A DNA stretch of 37,867 nucleotides, from positions 1 to 37,867 of the forward strand of contig WJME01000323.1 of NCBI GenBank assembly GCA_014728115.1. The letters are read 5' to 3'. A program made the position numbers and the translations under genes. Numbering within the stretch: the stretch's first letter is position 1; the number at the start of each line of letters is the position of its first letter. The notes below the pieces were generated by a model, which ran no database searches, was not told the DNA's origin, and was given only the letters and a program-made list of their open reading frames with translations. Source of the DNA: Candidatus Zhuqueibacterota bacterium. GTDB lineage: Bacteria; Zhuqueibacterota; Zhuqueibacteria; Residuimicrobiales; Oceaniaggregativiventaceae. Shown piece by piece: positions 7,405 to 16,140 of the stretch.

Positions 7405-8361
7405 TCAGGCAACCTCTGAAGCAGAAATGGCTTCACAGGGTTCGATAAACGGAGTTCTATTTTTTTCCACTCTGGATACCTGGCTGTATACACTTTTGTC
7501 TTTTGTCCAATATCCTGTCAGCTCTCCATAGGTCCATACCACGGTAATGGGTAAAAGATATAAAAACTCTGCCGTAAAGATCCTGAATCCGTAAAGCCGG
7601 AGATATGCAAGGATAGCGCGACCATATCGAAATGCTGCAAGAGCGGGCGAAAGAAATGAATACATCCAACGTTTCCATACAGGCCATGTTCGCGAACGCA
7701 ATTTACCCATCGCACGACCTTGCGGAATCAGGATGCTCTTTGTTCCCGAGAAACGGGAAGCTTCCCAATGGACCATGACGGCCTTTGTTTCAAAAAAGAA
7801 TTTATGACCTTGTGCACGCAATGACGACAACATCAAACTGGGGACAATGAAATCTTGTTGCAGTTGTTCACCTCTGGCAAGTAACAGTCTTTTGGGAAAT
7901 GCACTGTTGTAACCAGCGATAAAATCCATTTGTCCGGATTTTCTGCGCCCCATCCATTGACCATATGTCACGCAGTTGGCTGCTCTGGCAACGGCAGAGC
8001 ATTTGTTGCCATGGTGTATCGAAGGTCCAACTCCGCTCCAGCCCTGTTTTAGCCGATCCAATAAATGTTCAAAACAGTCTGCTCGAGGCAAACATTGATC
8101 TTCCAGGATGACCACAAAAGGCGCAGTACTGTTGAGGACTCCAAGGGTTCTGGCTTCATTCAGTAAAAGATCGCGGTTCCCCTGCAACACAATCAAATCA
8201 GAGCAAACGTTGTCCGGTAATGCCAATGATGCCCTGTCCTGACAGACAAGAATAACTTCCAGCAAATTTTTTATGGTTTGTCTTTCAATCGATAAAAGCA
8301 ATTCCTTGATTTCATTATAGCCATCGAGCGCTGCGATGACAACAGATAATTCTTTTGCCAA
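7405..8361 (-). CDS. Family 2 glycosyltransferase
   Basis: The 318-residue protein starts with the GT2 nucleotide-binding strand (LSVVIAALDG), followed by IKELLLSIERQT. VVILEDQCLPR at ~88-98 stands where GT-A enzymes have the DxD metal motif (Glu-Asp instead of Asp-x-Asp). FIAGYNSAFPKRLL resembles the acceptor loop. The C-terminal third has hydrophobic stretches (FLSPALAAF, FLYLLPITVVW), suggesting membrane association. No ATG is available in frame; a TTG at 8361 is the best start, with GGAAAGGGA about eight bases upstream. It begins 21 bases after the GT8 gene, so the two form an operon, probably for cell-surface or glycoprotein glycan assembly. Confidence 0.82.
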   Translation of the reverse strand: MAKELSVVIAALDGYNEIKELLLSIERQTIKNLLEVILVCQDRASLALPDNVCSDLIVLQGNRDLLLNEARTLGVLNSTAPFVVILEDQCLPRADCFEHLLDRLKQGWSGVGPSIHHGNKCSAVARAANCVTYGQWMGRRKSGQMDFIAGYNSAFPKRLLLARGEQLQQDFIVPSLMLSSLRAQGHKFFFETKAVMVHWEASRFSGTKSILIPQGRAMGKLRSRTWPVWKRWMYSFLSPALAAFRYGRAILAYLRLYGFRIFTAEFLYLLPITVVWTYGELTGYWTKDKSVYSQVSRVEKNRTPFIEPCEAISASEVA

Positions 8362-8382
8362 ATAGATTATCCCTTTCCATCA

Positions 8383-9348
8383 TTAGTATAAATGTTTCCA
8401 AATCGCTCTTTCCACAGGATAGAGACAGGATCTGAAATAGCGATCGTAAAGACTGTAAAACATAGCCTTTGTGGTTCTCTGATATGCAAAATCAAGCTCT
8501 TGATCTGCAAGGACCTTATTGTACTCATCATCCCACTTGTTTCCAAGCGTTTGTATGAGCCATGGCTTCATGTAACCCCCAAAGTGAATAATTGCTGGAT
8601 CAGACAATGATTCCATGTACTGTTTTTTATTCAGATATTTTGCTTTGAAAAAACCTCGTCCTGCGATGCTGCCGATCACATTCCAGCGATAGTGCAACGG
8701 TTTCCATGCAGAGTGCAAAACGGCATTCAACGCATCCTGATCCAATAACCTGACTCGTCTGGCGGACTCGAGATAGGCCATTGCTCTCTCTGTCACACCT
8801 TCTTGTTTCCAGCGAGTGAGATTCATGAGCAAGACCCCTGCATTGAAATAGGGCTTGTCCGGTGATAAATTCATTTTCTGAAAATCATGCAATCCTAGCG
8901 GAGAGGACACTGTAGGAACCGCCATATCCTGTACCGCACCCACCACATGATCCTCGAGATCAGTCGACATCAATTCTTCTATATTCCCGAGGATCAGGAG
9001 ATCGGCATCGAGATATAAAAGAGTGGTAAGCTCTGAAGGAAAAGAATCGGCAATCGCCAACCTTTGATACATCCTGGCCACCCCTCTTCCACCCTGTGGC
9101 AGGTGATCGAATTCGCTCAAAGGCTGGTGGACCCAATGAAAGGTAATATCCGTACCCTGATAAGATCGTTCCAAAATCGATTTTGTTTCAGCCGTCAAAT
9201 CGGATTCGAATACATACCAATCGACTTTGAACGACCGGCCCTTGTTTTTCAACAGCGAGGCTGCCGTCACATTCAAAGGCAGGGCGTAATTCTCTCCTAT
9301 GGTACTGGCAATGGCAATGGTGTCATTCGCATAAGCGGAACTCTTCAT
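8383..9348 (-). CDS. Family 8 glycosyltransferase (LPS galactosyl/glucosyltransferase-like)
   Basis: The 321-residue protein has the GT8 layout: IAIASTIGENYALPLNVTA at the N-terminus, TTLLYLDADLLIL with the DxD metal motif at 114-116, PYFNAGVLLMNL, LLDQDALNAV, and IIHFGGYMKPW near the end. GT8 enzymes are retaining transferases using UDP-sugars, typically for lipopolysaccharide core or glycogen primer. ATG 9348 is the first ATG, though its upstream sequence (GCGGGCCCGAT) is not a classical ribosome binding site. First gene of the GT8-GT2 pair. Confidence 0.88.
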   Translation of the reverse strand: MKSSAYANDTIAIASTIGENYALPLNVTAASLLKNKGRSFKVDWYVFESDLTAETKSILERSYQGTDITFHWVHQPLSEFDHLPQGGRGVARMYQRLAIADSFPSELTTLLYLDADLLILGNIEELMSTDLEDHVVGAVQDMAVPTVSSPLGLHDFQKMNLSPDKPYFNAGVLLMNLTRWKQEGVTERAMAYLESARRVRLLDQDALNAVLHSAWKPLHYRWNVIGSIAGRGFFKAKYLNKKQYMESLSDPAIIHFGGYMKPWLIQTLGNKWDDEYNKVLADQELDFAYQRTTKAMFYSLYDRYFRSCLYPVERAIWKHLY

Positions 9349-9487
9349 ATCGGGCCCGCAGAGTTAATGATTAACATCCTGCCCGGTTATAGGGTTCTGT
9401 CCCTCCCATTCGGTCATGATGACGTCATAAACATACCCTATTTTGTCCCCCCATCGAAACCATTAAAGACCAGGACTTTATAGACAT
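9349..9487. promoter_or_regulatory. Upstream region of the glycosyltransferase pair with two palindromes
   Basis: 139 bases separate the GT8 start from the fucosidase stop. They contain GTTAAT-G-ATTAAC (9363-9375) and ATGACGTCAT (9419-9428), both perfectly symmetric. Both lie upstream of the GT8 start on the minus strand, where operators would be expected. No convincing promoter hexamers or terminator for the fucosidase gene were seen. Confidence 0.4.
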
Positions 9488-10840
9488 TTATTGCAGAAAA
9501 AGCTCGATCACCGGCACCGTCACATCCGGTGCTTTGACCGGCAATTGCAGGGTTAATGTCTGAGACTCTTTATTTTTTCCCTCATCCATCCAGGCACCTC
9601 GTCGGCTAGCAAACTGTACTTCCGAAGCGTCATTGAGTAGCTGAGCATATTTTACCTTACCGTCAAAACCGTCGAGATGCAGAGATTTGAAGGGCCATTC
9701 CAAAACATGCACATAGATGCGGTTCAACTCGGGATGATAGGTCAGCAGGCAATTATCGGGTTTAGGGAAATGGTCTGGTGCCTGAGTACATCCATAGATA
9801 GAGCGGTCATGCAATTTCATCCACTCGCCCATAGCCTCGAGGCGATCCATAGCACGATCATCAAAGGTCCCTCTGGCTGTCGGGCCGACGTTGAGTAACA
9901 GGTTACCCCCCTTGCTGACGGTCTCGATCAGCATGGTAACCAGTTGACGCGGACTTTTCCAGGTATATTCATCCCGGTAATATCCCCATGACCCGGAAAA
10001 GGTCTGGCAGGTCTCCCAGGGCACTCTCTGACCATCCACCTGCACCCATTCACGGGGCATAAATTGTTCAGGAGTACGAAAATCCCATCCACCCGGCACA
10101 TCCAGCAGATCCAGGCGGTCATTGACAATGACATTGGGCTGCAACTCCCGCACCATGGCGAGGAGTTTTTCGGATTGCCAATCATCGCGTCCTTTGCCAT
10201 CCTCACCTGGAAAAGAGTAATCCAGAAACAAACAATCGATGGTGCCGAATTCGGTCAACAATTCACGCACCTGATTGTGCAGATATTCCTGGTACTGGGT
10301 AATATCCCGATCCTTGTTTTTTTCGCGAAACTCTTTATCATCACGCCGGGGATGAATGCGATCCACAGGATATTCCGGATGGTGCCAGTCAATAAGCGAA
10401 TAATAGAATCCCACACGCAATCCCTCAGCTCGAAACGCTTCGACCATGGGTCTGAGAAGATCCTTACCATATGGAGTATTGGTGGCTTTATAATCGGTAT
10501 ATTTGCTATCCCAGAGACAGAATCCCTCGTGATGTTTGGCAGTGATGACAAAATACTTCATCCCTGCATTTTTGGCTGCCTGCGCCCACTCTTTGGGATT
10601 ATACAGATCCGGATCAAACAGTTCGAAATATTTCTCATACTCTTTATCTGTCATTCGCTCACGGGTTTTCACCCATTCATGGCGCGCCGCCATAGCATAA
10701 GTGCCCCAATGAATAAACAAACCAAATCTCGCATCTGTCCACCAGGCCATGCGTTGTTGTTTTTGAGCCTCGGTTTCCTGAAAAGGTGCTGCAAATGACA
10801 CGGAAGACAAAAAGATGATCAGGCACAAAAGAGTTCTCAT
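9488..10840 (-). CDS. Secreted GH29 alpha-L-fucosidase
   Basis: This retaining exo-glycosidase removes terminal alpha-L-fucose. The 450-residue protein has a signal peptide (MRTLLCLIIFLSSVSFAA). GH29 core motifs are WWTDARFGLFIHWGTYA (33-49), YFVITAKHHEGFCLWDSKYT, GLRVGFYYSLIDWHHPEY, and IDCLFLDYSFPGE, where Asp207 is at the nucleophile position. KGGNLLLNVGPTARG follows, then a C-terminal beta-sandwich. The acid/base residue is not obvious because it varies between subfamilies. ATG 10840 is chosen for AGGAGAT at six bases and the clean signal peptide; 13 further codons upstream are unlikely. It is transcribed alone, divergently from the TonB-receptor operon. The substrate may be fucosylated plant or algal glycan (inference). 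Confidence 0.93.
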   Translation of the reverse strand: MRTLLCLIIFLSSVSFAAPFQETEAQKQQRMAWWTDARFGLFIHWGTYAMAARHEWVKTRERMTDKEYEKYFELFDPDLYNPKEWAQAAKNAGMKYFVITAKHHEGFCLWDSKYTDYKATNTPYGKDLLRPMVEAFRAEGLRVGFYYSLIDWHHPEYPVDRIHPRRDDKEFREKNKDRDITQYQEYLHNQVRELLTEFGTIDCLFLDYSFPGEDGKGRDDWQSEKLLAMVRELQPNVIVNDRLDLLDVPGGWDFRTPEQFMPREWVQVDGQRVPWETCQTFSGSWGYYRDEYTWKSPRQLVTMLIETVSKGGNLLLNVGPTARGTFDDRAMDRLEAMGEWMKLHDRSIYGCTQAPDHFPKPDNCLLTYHPELNRIYVHVLEWPFKSLHLDGFDGKVKYAQLLNDASEVQFASRRGAWMDEGKNKESQTLTLQLPVKAPDVTVPVIELFLQ

Positions 10841-10957
10841 CGCTATCTCCTGTGAGATGGGGTAATAGTTATTTAGCATAGAGTATGAAATTTAAATTTT
10901 AATTCAAATAAAAAAAGGAAAAATTCAATCAAATAATAATTCAGATTTTGCTTGACT

Positions 10958-10986
10958 TTGACGAATCAAAAATTGATATTTATAAA
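10958..10986 (+). promoter_or_regulatory. Sigma70-like promoter for the TonB-receptor operon
   Basis: TTGACG (10958-10963) and TATAAA (10981-10986) are separated by exactly 17 bases. Transcription would start near 10993. It is the best hexamer pair in the gap and points toward the operon at 11310. It has not been confirmed that this organism uses E. coli-like hexamers, but the same pattern recurs at 25481-25509. Confidence 0.5.
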
Positions 10987-11111
10987 GTTAAATATCTTAC
11001 CCTTTCGACAATGCTTGGATGAACTATTTCTATACTATAGATCAATACATTCGTCTTTTACTAGCCCTTCTCCATGTATACGGCGCTGTCAGTCGAGGAA
11101 AAGCGCGTGAT

Positions 11112-11155
11112 AGATTTTTCATTTTTGTCCGAAATAAATATTCGCTGAAAAATCT
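11112..11155 (+). ncRNA. Possible structured leader element (hairpin)
   Basis: Perfect ten-base arms AGATTTTTCA (11112-11121) and TGAAAAATCT (11146-11155) enclose a second small stem, CGAA (11130-11133) with TTCG (11141-11144). No T-tract follows, so it is not a classical terminator. It could be a cis-regulatory RNA structure in the long leader of the TonB-receptor operon, or a DNA-level inverted repeat. Function is unknown. Confidence 0.35.
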
Positions 11156-11309
11156 CATATGATTTAGAATCACCGGGAATCAATACCCGTGCGCGAGGTA
11201 AATCACGTGGCAATTCTTTCGTTTCCACACAAGATCAGAACGTCTTTTAGGAATAGAACAAATTGATTTATCTTTTTATATTTATCACAAAATCTGAGGG
11301 AGGAACTGA

Positions 11310-14096
11310 ATGATTCGAAAGTATTTATTTATTTTAATCCTTCTAACGGCAACTGCCCACCTCTTTGCGGGTGTCACCGGCAAAATATCCGGACTCGTTA
11401 CAGACGCCGAGACTGGAGAGGCTTTGCCTGGCGTAAATGTCGTTTTGGAAGGCACAAATATGGGGGCTGCAACTGGCATCAATGGAGAATATATTATTCT
11501 CAATGTCCCGGTGGGTACCTATGAACTCAGAGCCAGTATGATGGGGTATACCCCGCTGCGTGTGGAGAATGTCCGTGTATCTATTGACATTACCACAAAG
11601 CAATCTTTTCAAATGTCTCCCAAGGTACTCGATATTGCCGAGGAAGTGACGATTGTCGCGTCCAGACCCATGATTCAAAAAGATGAAGTCTCGACACGTC
11701 ACTTTGTCTCTTCTGAAGAGATCGAATTACAACCGGTGGACAGTTTTCAGGAAATCGCGAAAAACCAGGCCGGTGTGGTGGGCAATCATTTTCGCGGCGG
11801 CCGTTCGGGTGAGGTGTTGGTTCTCGTCGATGGCATACCGGTTCGGGATCCCGCCGGGTTTTATGTTGGCAATTTGGGTTCCTTTACCACGGATGTACCG
11901 GAATACGGCATTCAAGAGCTCGAAGTCTCTTTGGGCGGATTTAGCGCCGAATATGGTAATGTACAATCCGGTATCCTGAACCTGGCCATGAAAGAGGGCG
12001 CCACACGATATACCGGTAAAATGCGAGCCATGACCACCAATTTCGGTTCAGACGATCTCAACACCAGCTTGTTGGAAAATATCTATGAGATCAATCTGAA
12101 CGGGCCAGAGCCTATCACGACAACACTGCTCCCTAGTTTAGGACTGGATATTCCCGGTTCTATGGCCTTTTCGCTTTCAACTGAACTGACAGACAAGGAT
12201 CGTGGTTATTATCCGAATCAACAAAGTATCGATCAATCCTATCAGGGTAAACTGACCTATAAAATCACTCCCAATCATAAATTGATCTTTGGCGGATTAT
12301 TTTCAGACAGCGAATGGGATCAGTACTATTTTCCCGCCTCCAAATATGGTCCGGGCGACGATTATCAATTCAATGAATATAATCTCGTGGAAAATAATGT
12401 CCGCTACCGTTATCAATATGTGTTCGATCCCACACAATTCGAACAGGGATTGGTGGATAATACCGGCGGAGAATGGCAAGGACAACCCTATTCCCGCACG
12501 GAAACCTATTTTGTCGCTGGCATGCAAAACTATTTATGGGACTATACAAAACAGAGCGACATGGCATATATGGTGTGGACACATACACTCAGCCCCAAAA
12601 CCTATTATGAAGTTCGTTTGCAGAATTTTTACACCAATTACCATTACGCCACCCCTGATGTAGAAGACCGGGACGGCGACGGGGATACCGACGAAGACCT
12701 GGTTTGGGATATCAATCAGCCGGGTCCGCATCCTATCTATCGCGAACGCGAGGATAACTATTGGTGGGTTCGCGGAGATGATCCGGGATATCGCGATCAA
12801 TCCTCCTGGACAAAAAGCGTCAAAGCGGATTTGATCAGCCAGGTCACCAACAATCACATGCTCAAAGGTGGGATCGAGCTCTTTATGCACCGTACCAAAG
12901 TGGAAAATATCTCCTGGACCCTCAATTTACAAACCCTTCGCAAAGATATCTGGGATGAAGATTCTTATGATTTTGGAGCCTATATTCAGGATAAATTGGA
13001 ATTTCAGGGAATCATTGCTTTGATCGGACTGCGCTATGATCGTTTCAATCCCAACGGACTCCAGGATGCAGTCTATTTTCCGGCTGATTTTAACCGTCCG
13101 TTTTCACAGGTCGATGAAGATGGGCTGCCGATTATTACCGATCCTCAAGAACCCACGATCAAACATCAGATCAGTCCCCGTATTGGCATCTCGCATCCGA
13201 TTACCGACAGGGACGTGCTTCATTATACCTATGGCCACTATTTCCAACGGCCTGATGGCTATTTTCTCTATCGCAATAATCGCTACCGGGCCCTTACAAA
13301 GACAGGGAACAATATCGGTAATCCCAATCTTGAACCCGAAAAGACCGTCGCCTATGAGGTCGGACTGGAGCATCAGTTCAGTGATGATTTCAAGGGTACA
13401 ATTACCGGTTATTATAAAGATGTATCCAATCTCATGGACTATAAAAAATTTGTAGGCCGTACTATTCAGAACATCGAACTCAATGTTTTTCAAAATGCGG
13501 ATTATGGCAACATCAAGGGCATGGAGTTGACGTTTAAAAAGCGCGTCGGCCGCTATTGGGGCGGATCGATTAACTATACCTATTCGATCGCTAAAGGCCG
13601 AAGTTCATCTCCATGGGGCGGATATGGCTCTTTTACCGATGCCAAGCGCATGAATCTCCTCGATCACGATCAGACCCATACGGTCAATGCCAATCTGACT
13701 TTACAAACCCCGGAAAATTTCGGATTTTCCCTGGCAAGGTTCAGACCGCTTGGCAAATGGATTATCAATTTTCAGTTTGATTATGGCAGTGGATTACCCT
13801 ATTCTTCGTATGGCACCGGCAAGGTCAATGACCAGCGAATGCCATGGACCAGTACAACGGATGTGAAACTGCTGCGAAAATTCGACGTGGGTGGCTCTGA
13901 CCTGCATCTGTTTATGGATGTTTTTAATCTTTTTAACCGTGAAAACCTGCAATGGCTGGGTAGCAGCCAATATTACCAAATCACAGGTGATCCTTCAATC
14001 GTTCGTCTCGACAATATTTCCAACCAATATATACGCAATCCAAGCGTCTATAGTGCGTCGAGACAATTCAGGATCGGTATTGCAGTACAGTTCTAA
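11310..14096 (+). CDS. TonB-dependent outer-membrane receptor with carboxypeptidase-regulatory-like domain
   Basis: The 928-residue protein has a signal peptide (1-20, ending HLFA). A CarboxypepD_reg-like Ig domain occupies ~24-105 (GLVTDAETGEALPGVNVVLE, GINGEYIILNVPVGTYEL). A TonB plug covers ~110-235 (NHFRGGRSGEVLVLVDGIPV), and a long beta-barrel ends in the outer-membrane signature FRIGIAVQF with terminal Phe. An Asp-rich stretch (DRDGDGDTDED, ~452-462) looks like a calcium-binding loop in an extracellular segment. It would import a ligand through the outer membrane using TonB energy. There is no SusD partner, so this is not a Sus-type pair. It is the first gene of a four-gene operon, 25 bases before the next gene. 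The ligand is unknown; glycan fragments are a guess from the neighbourhood. Confidence 0.92.
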   Translation: MIRKYLFILILLTATAHLFAGVTGKISGLVTDAETGEALPGVNVVLEGTNMGAATGINGEYIILNVPVGTYELRASMMGYTPLRVENVRVSIDITTKQSFQMSPKVLDIAEEVTIVASRPMIQKDEVSTRHFVSSEEIELQPVDSFQEIAKNQAGVVGNHFRGGRSGEVLVLVDGIPVRDPAGFYVGNLGSFTTDVPEYGIQELEVSLGGFSAEYGNVQSGILNLAMKEGATRYTGKMRAMTTNFGSDDLNTSLLENIYEINLNGPEPITTTLLPSLGLDIPGSMAFSLSTELTDKDRGYYPNQQSIDQSYQGKLTYKITPNHKLIFGGLFSDSEWDQYYFPASKYGPGDDYQFNEYNLVENNVRYRYQYVFDPTQFEQGLVDNTGGEWQGQPYSRTETYFVAGMQNYLWDYTKQSDMAYMVWTHTLSPKTYYEVRLQNFYTNYHYATPDVEDRDGDGDTDEDLVWDINQPGPHPIYREREDNYWWVRGDDPGYRDQSSWTKSVKADLISQVTNNHMLKGGIELFMHRTKVENISWTLNLQTLRKDIWDEDSYDFGAYIQDKLEFQGIIALIGLRYDRFNPNGLQDAVYFPADFNRPFSQVDEDGLPIITDPQEPTIKHQISPRIGISHPITDRDVLHYTYGHYFQRPDGYFLYRNNRYRALTKTGNNIGNPNLEPEKTVAYEVGLEHQFSDDFKGTITGYYKDVSNLMDYKKFVGRTIQNIELNVFQNADYGNIKGMELTFKKRVGRYWGGSINYTYSIAKGRSSSPWGGYGSFTDAKRMNLLDHDQTHTVNANLTLQTPENFGFSLARFRPLGKWIINFQFDYGSGLPYSSYGTGKVNDQRMPWTSTTDVKLLRKFDVGGSDLHLFMDVFNLFNRENLQWLGSSQYYQITGDPSIVRLDNISNQYIRNPSVYSASRQFRIGIAVQF

Positions 14097-14121
14097 TCAC
14101 AAGGCACTACGGAGGCATGGA

Positions 14122-16122
14122 ATGCGAAATCTATTTAGCAAGAGTATTCTTTATACCATCCTCATTTTTGCCGGGCTAACATTCGCTGCAGATGCCCAAA
14201 AGACAGGGCGTTTATCCAAATCTCTACCAAAGCCAGCCGATAGCCCGGTTGTCGAGGACAATTGGAAATTTCATAAAATCGGTACCATGTGGACGCGCGT
14301 GACCAATTTCGGCTTTATGGGAGACGATGCCTATGAGGGCCGTACTCCCTCCTGCGACTGGCCGGGCGGTTCGGGTAATTCCTATCTTTATCGCGGAACC
14401 ATCTGGCTGACGGCCAATATCGATGGCCAGTTTCATACCACCATGGGAGATGATCACGAGTTTGCTCCCCTGGACAGCGTGCAGCTTGTCAGTGGCCAGG
14501 AAGCGGTTGCAGACGAAGATACCTGGACACGGTTTTATGATGTACAGGCCCCGCTGGCCAGCGAACACACTCCCCTGGGACTGGAAATCATTCAAAAGAC
14601 TTATGCCTGGAGCGCCAGCTATGCAGATGATTTTGTTATCTATGAATGGACGATCAAAAATGTTGGCACTGATTCAGATAACGACGGCCTGCCTGATACC
14701 CCGCGTGATCTGAATGATTTTTATTTCACCTTTCGGTTCGACGCGGATGTTTCCAAGCTTCCCAACTGGGGGGCCGAATACCGATTCACAAATGAAGATG
14801 ACCATGTCCTCAGCAATGCGACCCCCTGGGATGAATGGCTATCCCTGTTCCCTCAAATGGCAAATCGGGAACACGAGTTGACCCTGGATCAGTGCGACAG
14901 TACGCTCATGTTTATGTGGGATGGCGATAATCCCAATTATCCTGCAGATAACGGCCAGGATGACGACTTTGGCAATCCCGGCCCCGACGGAACACTGCAA
15001 TCTCCCGGCTTTATCGGTATTAAATTTTTAAAATCAGAACCCTATATGCCACCGAGCTCTTTTCATCAATGCAATATCTATAATGATCCGGGTACGGACA
15101 AAGAAGCCTATGACCGTATGATTAGCCAGCACGAATTTGTGGGGCTGCCTCTGGCATCAGGTGTGCCGTTTCCCTATGATTATCGCGGTATTTTGACCTT
15201 TGGGCCCCAGGAAAATTTTGCAGCCGGTGATTCTATCGTTATTACGGCAGCGCTGGGCGTGGGTTGCGACCCGGACAGCGGCGGTATTTACAGTTTGCAA
15301 GAATTGGTAAAAATAATGGATGTGGCCCAGTTTCTCGTGGATAATAATTATGAGGTCTCTTCCGAAGCCCTGGCTCCGCCGACACCCGTTGTCACCCTGG
15401 AGCCGGTTTATGAAGAGGGAATTACCACAGGAATCAAGGTCATCTGGGATGACGCAGCGACTTTTCATGGCCAATTTGCCGGGTACAAGGTCTGGAAGAG
15501 CGTGGGCACTACAGCATCTGGCAATTTCGACTGGCAACCCCTCGGACTCGGAACGTATGCCGATACGACAGGCAGTAGCAACTGGCCCCCGCCGGCAGGA
15601 GATCAGGCCGGCACCTTTCAAATCGTCGACACGGATATCACCAATGGTCTGGATTACTATTACTCTGTACAGGCATTTACCCAAACCATCAACTATCCAA
15701 TTCCCCTGGGAAAAGTCGAAACCAATGTGTTGAACAGTCTGGAATATATTTCACCGGCCAATGCCGTGGCTTCCACGCTGGATAATGTCAAGGCGGTTCC
15801 CAACCCCTATGTCGGCAGCTATCGCTGGAATAATCCGTTGCCGAGTGACACCAACCCCTGGGAGCATCGTTTACAATTCATCAATCTCCCAGCAGATGCC
15901 ACGATCAAGATATTTACAGTGGATGGAGACTATGTCGACCAGATACAGGCAGGGCAAACGGTTCGTAAAGGCGATAACTTTCTCGGACAGGGCAATGACA
16001 GCGTCGCAGAATGGGATCTGATTACTCGCAACGACCAGGAAGCCGCTCCCGGACTCTATATTTTCGTGGTGGAATCGCCTTCACTGGGCCAAACAACCGG
16101 TAAATTTGTCATTATTCGTTAA
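14122..16122 (+). CDS. Large secreted protein with FN3-like domain and variant C-terminal sorting-type domain
   Basis: The 666-residue protein has a signal peptide (MRNLFSKSILYTILIFAGL, ending AADA). The N-terminal two-thirds are not assignable to a family. They include an Asp-rich, calcium-binding-like loop (DSDNDGLPDTPRDLND, ~182-197). An FN3-like module begins near residue 415 (APPTPVVTLEPV, GIKVIWDD, YKVWKS). From ~554 comes VKAVPNPYVGSY, then ATIKIFTVDGDYVDQI, and the end GKFVIIR, a FlgD/T9SS-like terminal beta-sandwich that differs from the NYPNPFNP type in the fourth gene. ATG 14122 has GGAGG six bases upstream; the frame runs further upstream inside the receptor gene but lacks a ribosome site. 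It is probably surface-exposed cargo of the operon. Role unknown. Confidence 0.8.
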   Translation: MRNLFSKSILYTILIFAGLTFAADAQKTGRLSKSLPKPADSPVVEDNWKFHKIGTMWTRVTNFGFMGDDAYEGRTPSCDWPGGSGNSYLYRGTIWLTANIDGQFHTTMGDDHEFAPLDSVQLVSGQEAVADEDTWTRFYDVQAPLASEHTPLGLEIIQKTYAWSASYADDFVIYEWTIKNVGTDSDNDGLPDTPRDLNDFYFTFRFDADVSKLPNWGAEYRFTNEDDHVLSNATPWDEWLSLFPQMANREHELTLDQCDSTLMFMWDGDNPNYPADNGQDDDFGNPGPDGTLQSPGFIGIKFLKSEPYMPPSSFHQCNIYNDPGTDKEAYDRMISQHEFVGLPLASGVPFPYDYRGILTFGPQENFAAGDSIVITAALGVGCDPDSGGIYSLQELVKIMDVAQFLVDNNYEVSSEALAPPTPVVTLEPVYEEGITTGIKVIWDDAATFHGQFAGYKVWKSVGTTASGNFDWQPLGLGTYADTTGSSNWPPPAGDQAGTFQIVDTDITNGLDYYYSVQAFTQTINYPIPLGKVETNVLNSLEYISPANAVASTLDNVKAVPNPYVGSYRWNNPLPSDTNPWEHRLQFINLPADATIKIFTVDGDYVDQIQAGQTVRKGDNFLGQGNDSVAEWDLITRNDQEAAPGLYIFVVESPSLGQTTGKFVIIR

Positions 16123-16140
16123 AACATGAAGGATGAAGAG

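Larger units (their letters stand above)
10841..11309 (+). promoter_or_regulatory. Long divergent leader between the GH29 gene and the TonB-receptor operon
   Basis: The 470 bases hold no gene I can support. The left part is very AT-rich. A sigma70-like promoter (10958-10986) points right and implies a 5' untranslated leader of about 315 bases. The leader contains a 13-base dyad, TCTATA-C-TATAGA (11029-11041), an imperfect long hairpin (11112-11155), and a GC-rich mini-stem (CACCGGG...CCCGTG) around 11172-11193. GGGAGGAACTGA just before 11310 is the ribosome binding site. I recognise no known riboswitch class. Confidence 0.5.

Noticed and set aside
13891..14121. Upstream extension of the second operon gene
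   Set aside because: It overlaps the end of the TonB receptor and has no ribosome site; the signal peptide and GGAGG place the start at 14122.
14122..16122. SusD partner of the TonB receptor
   Set aside because: No lipobox and no SusD helical repeats; the protein has FN3-like and sorting-type beta domains.
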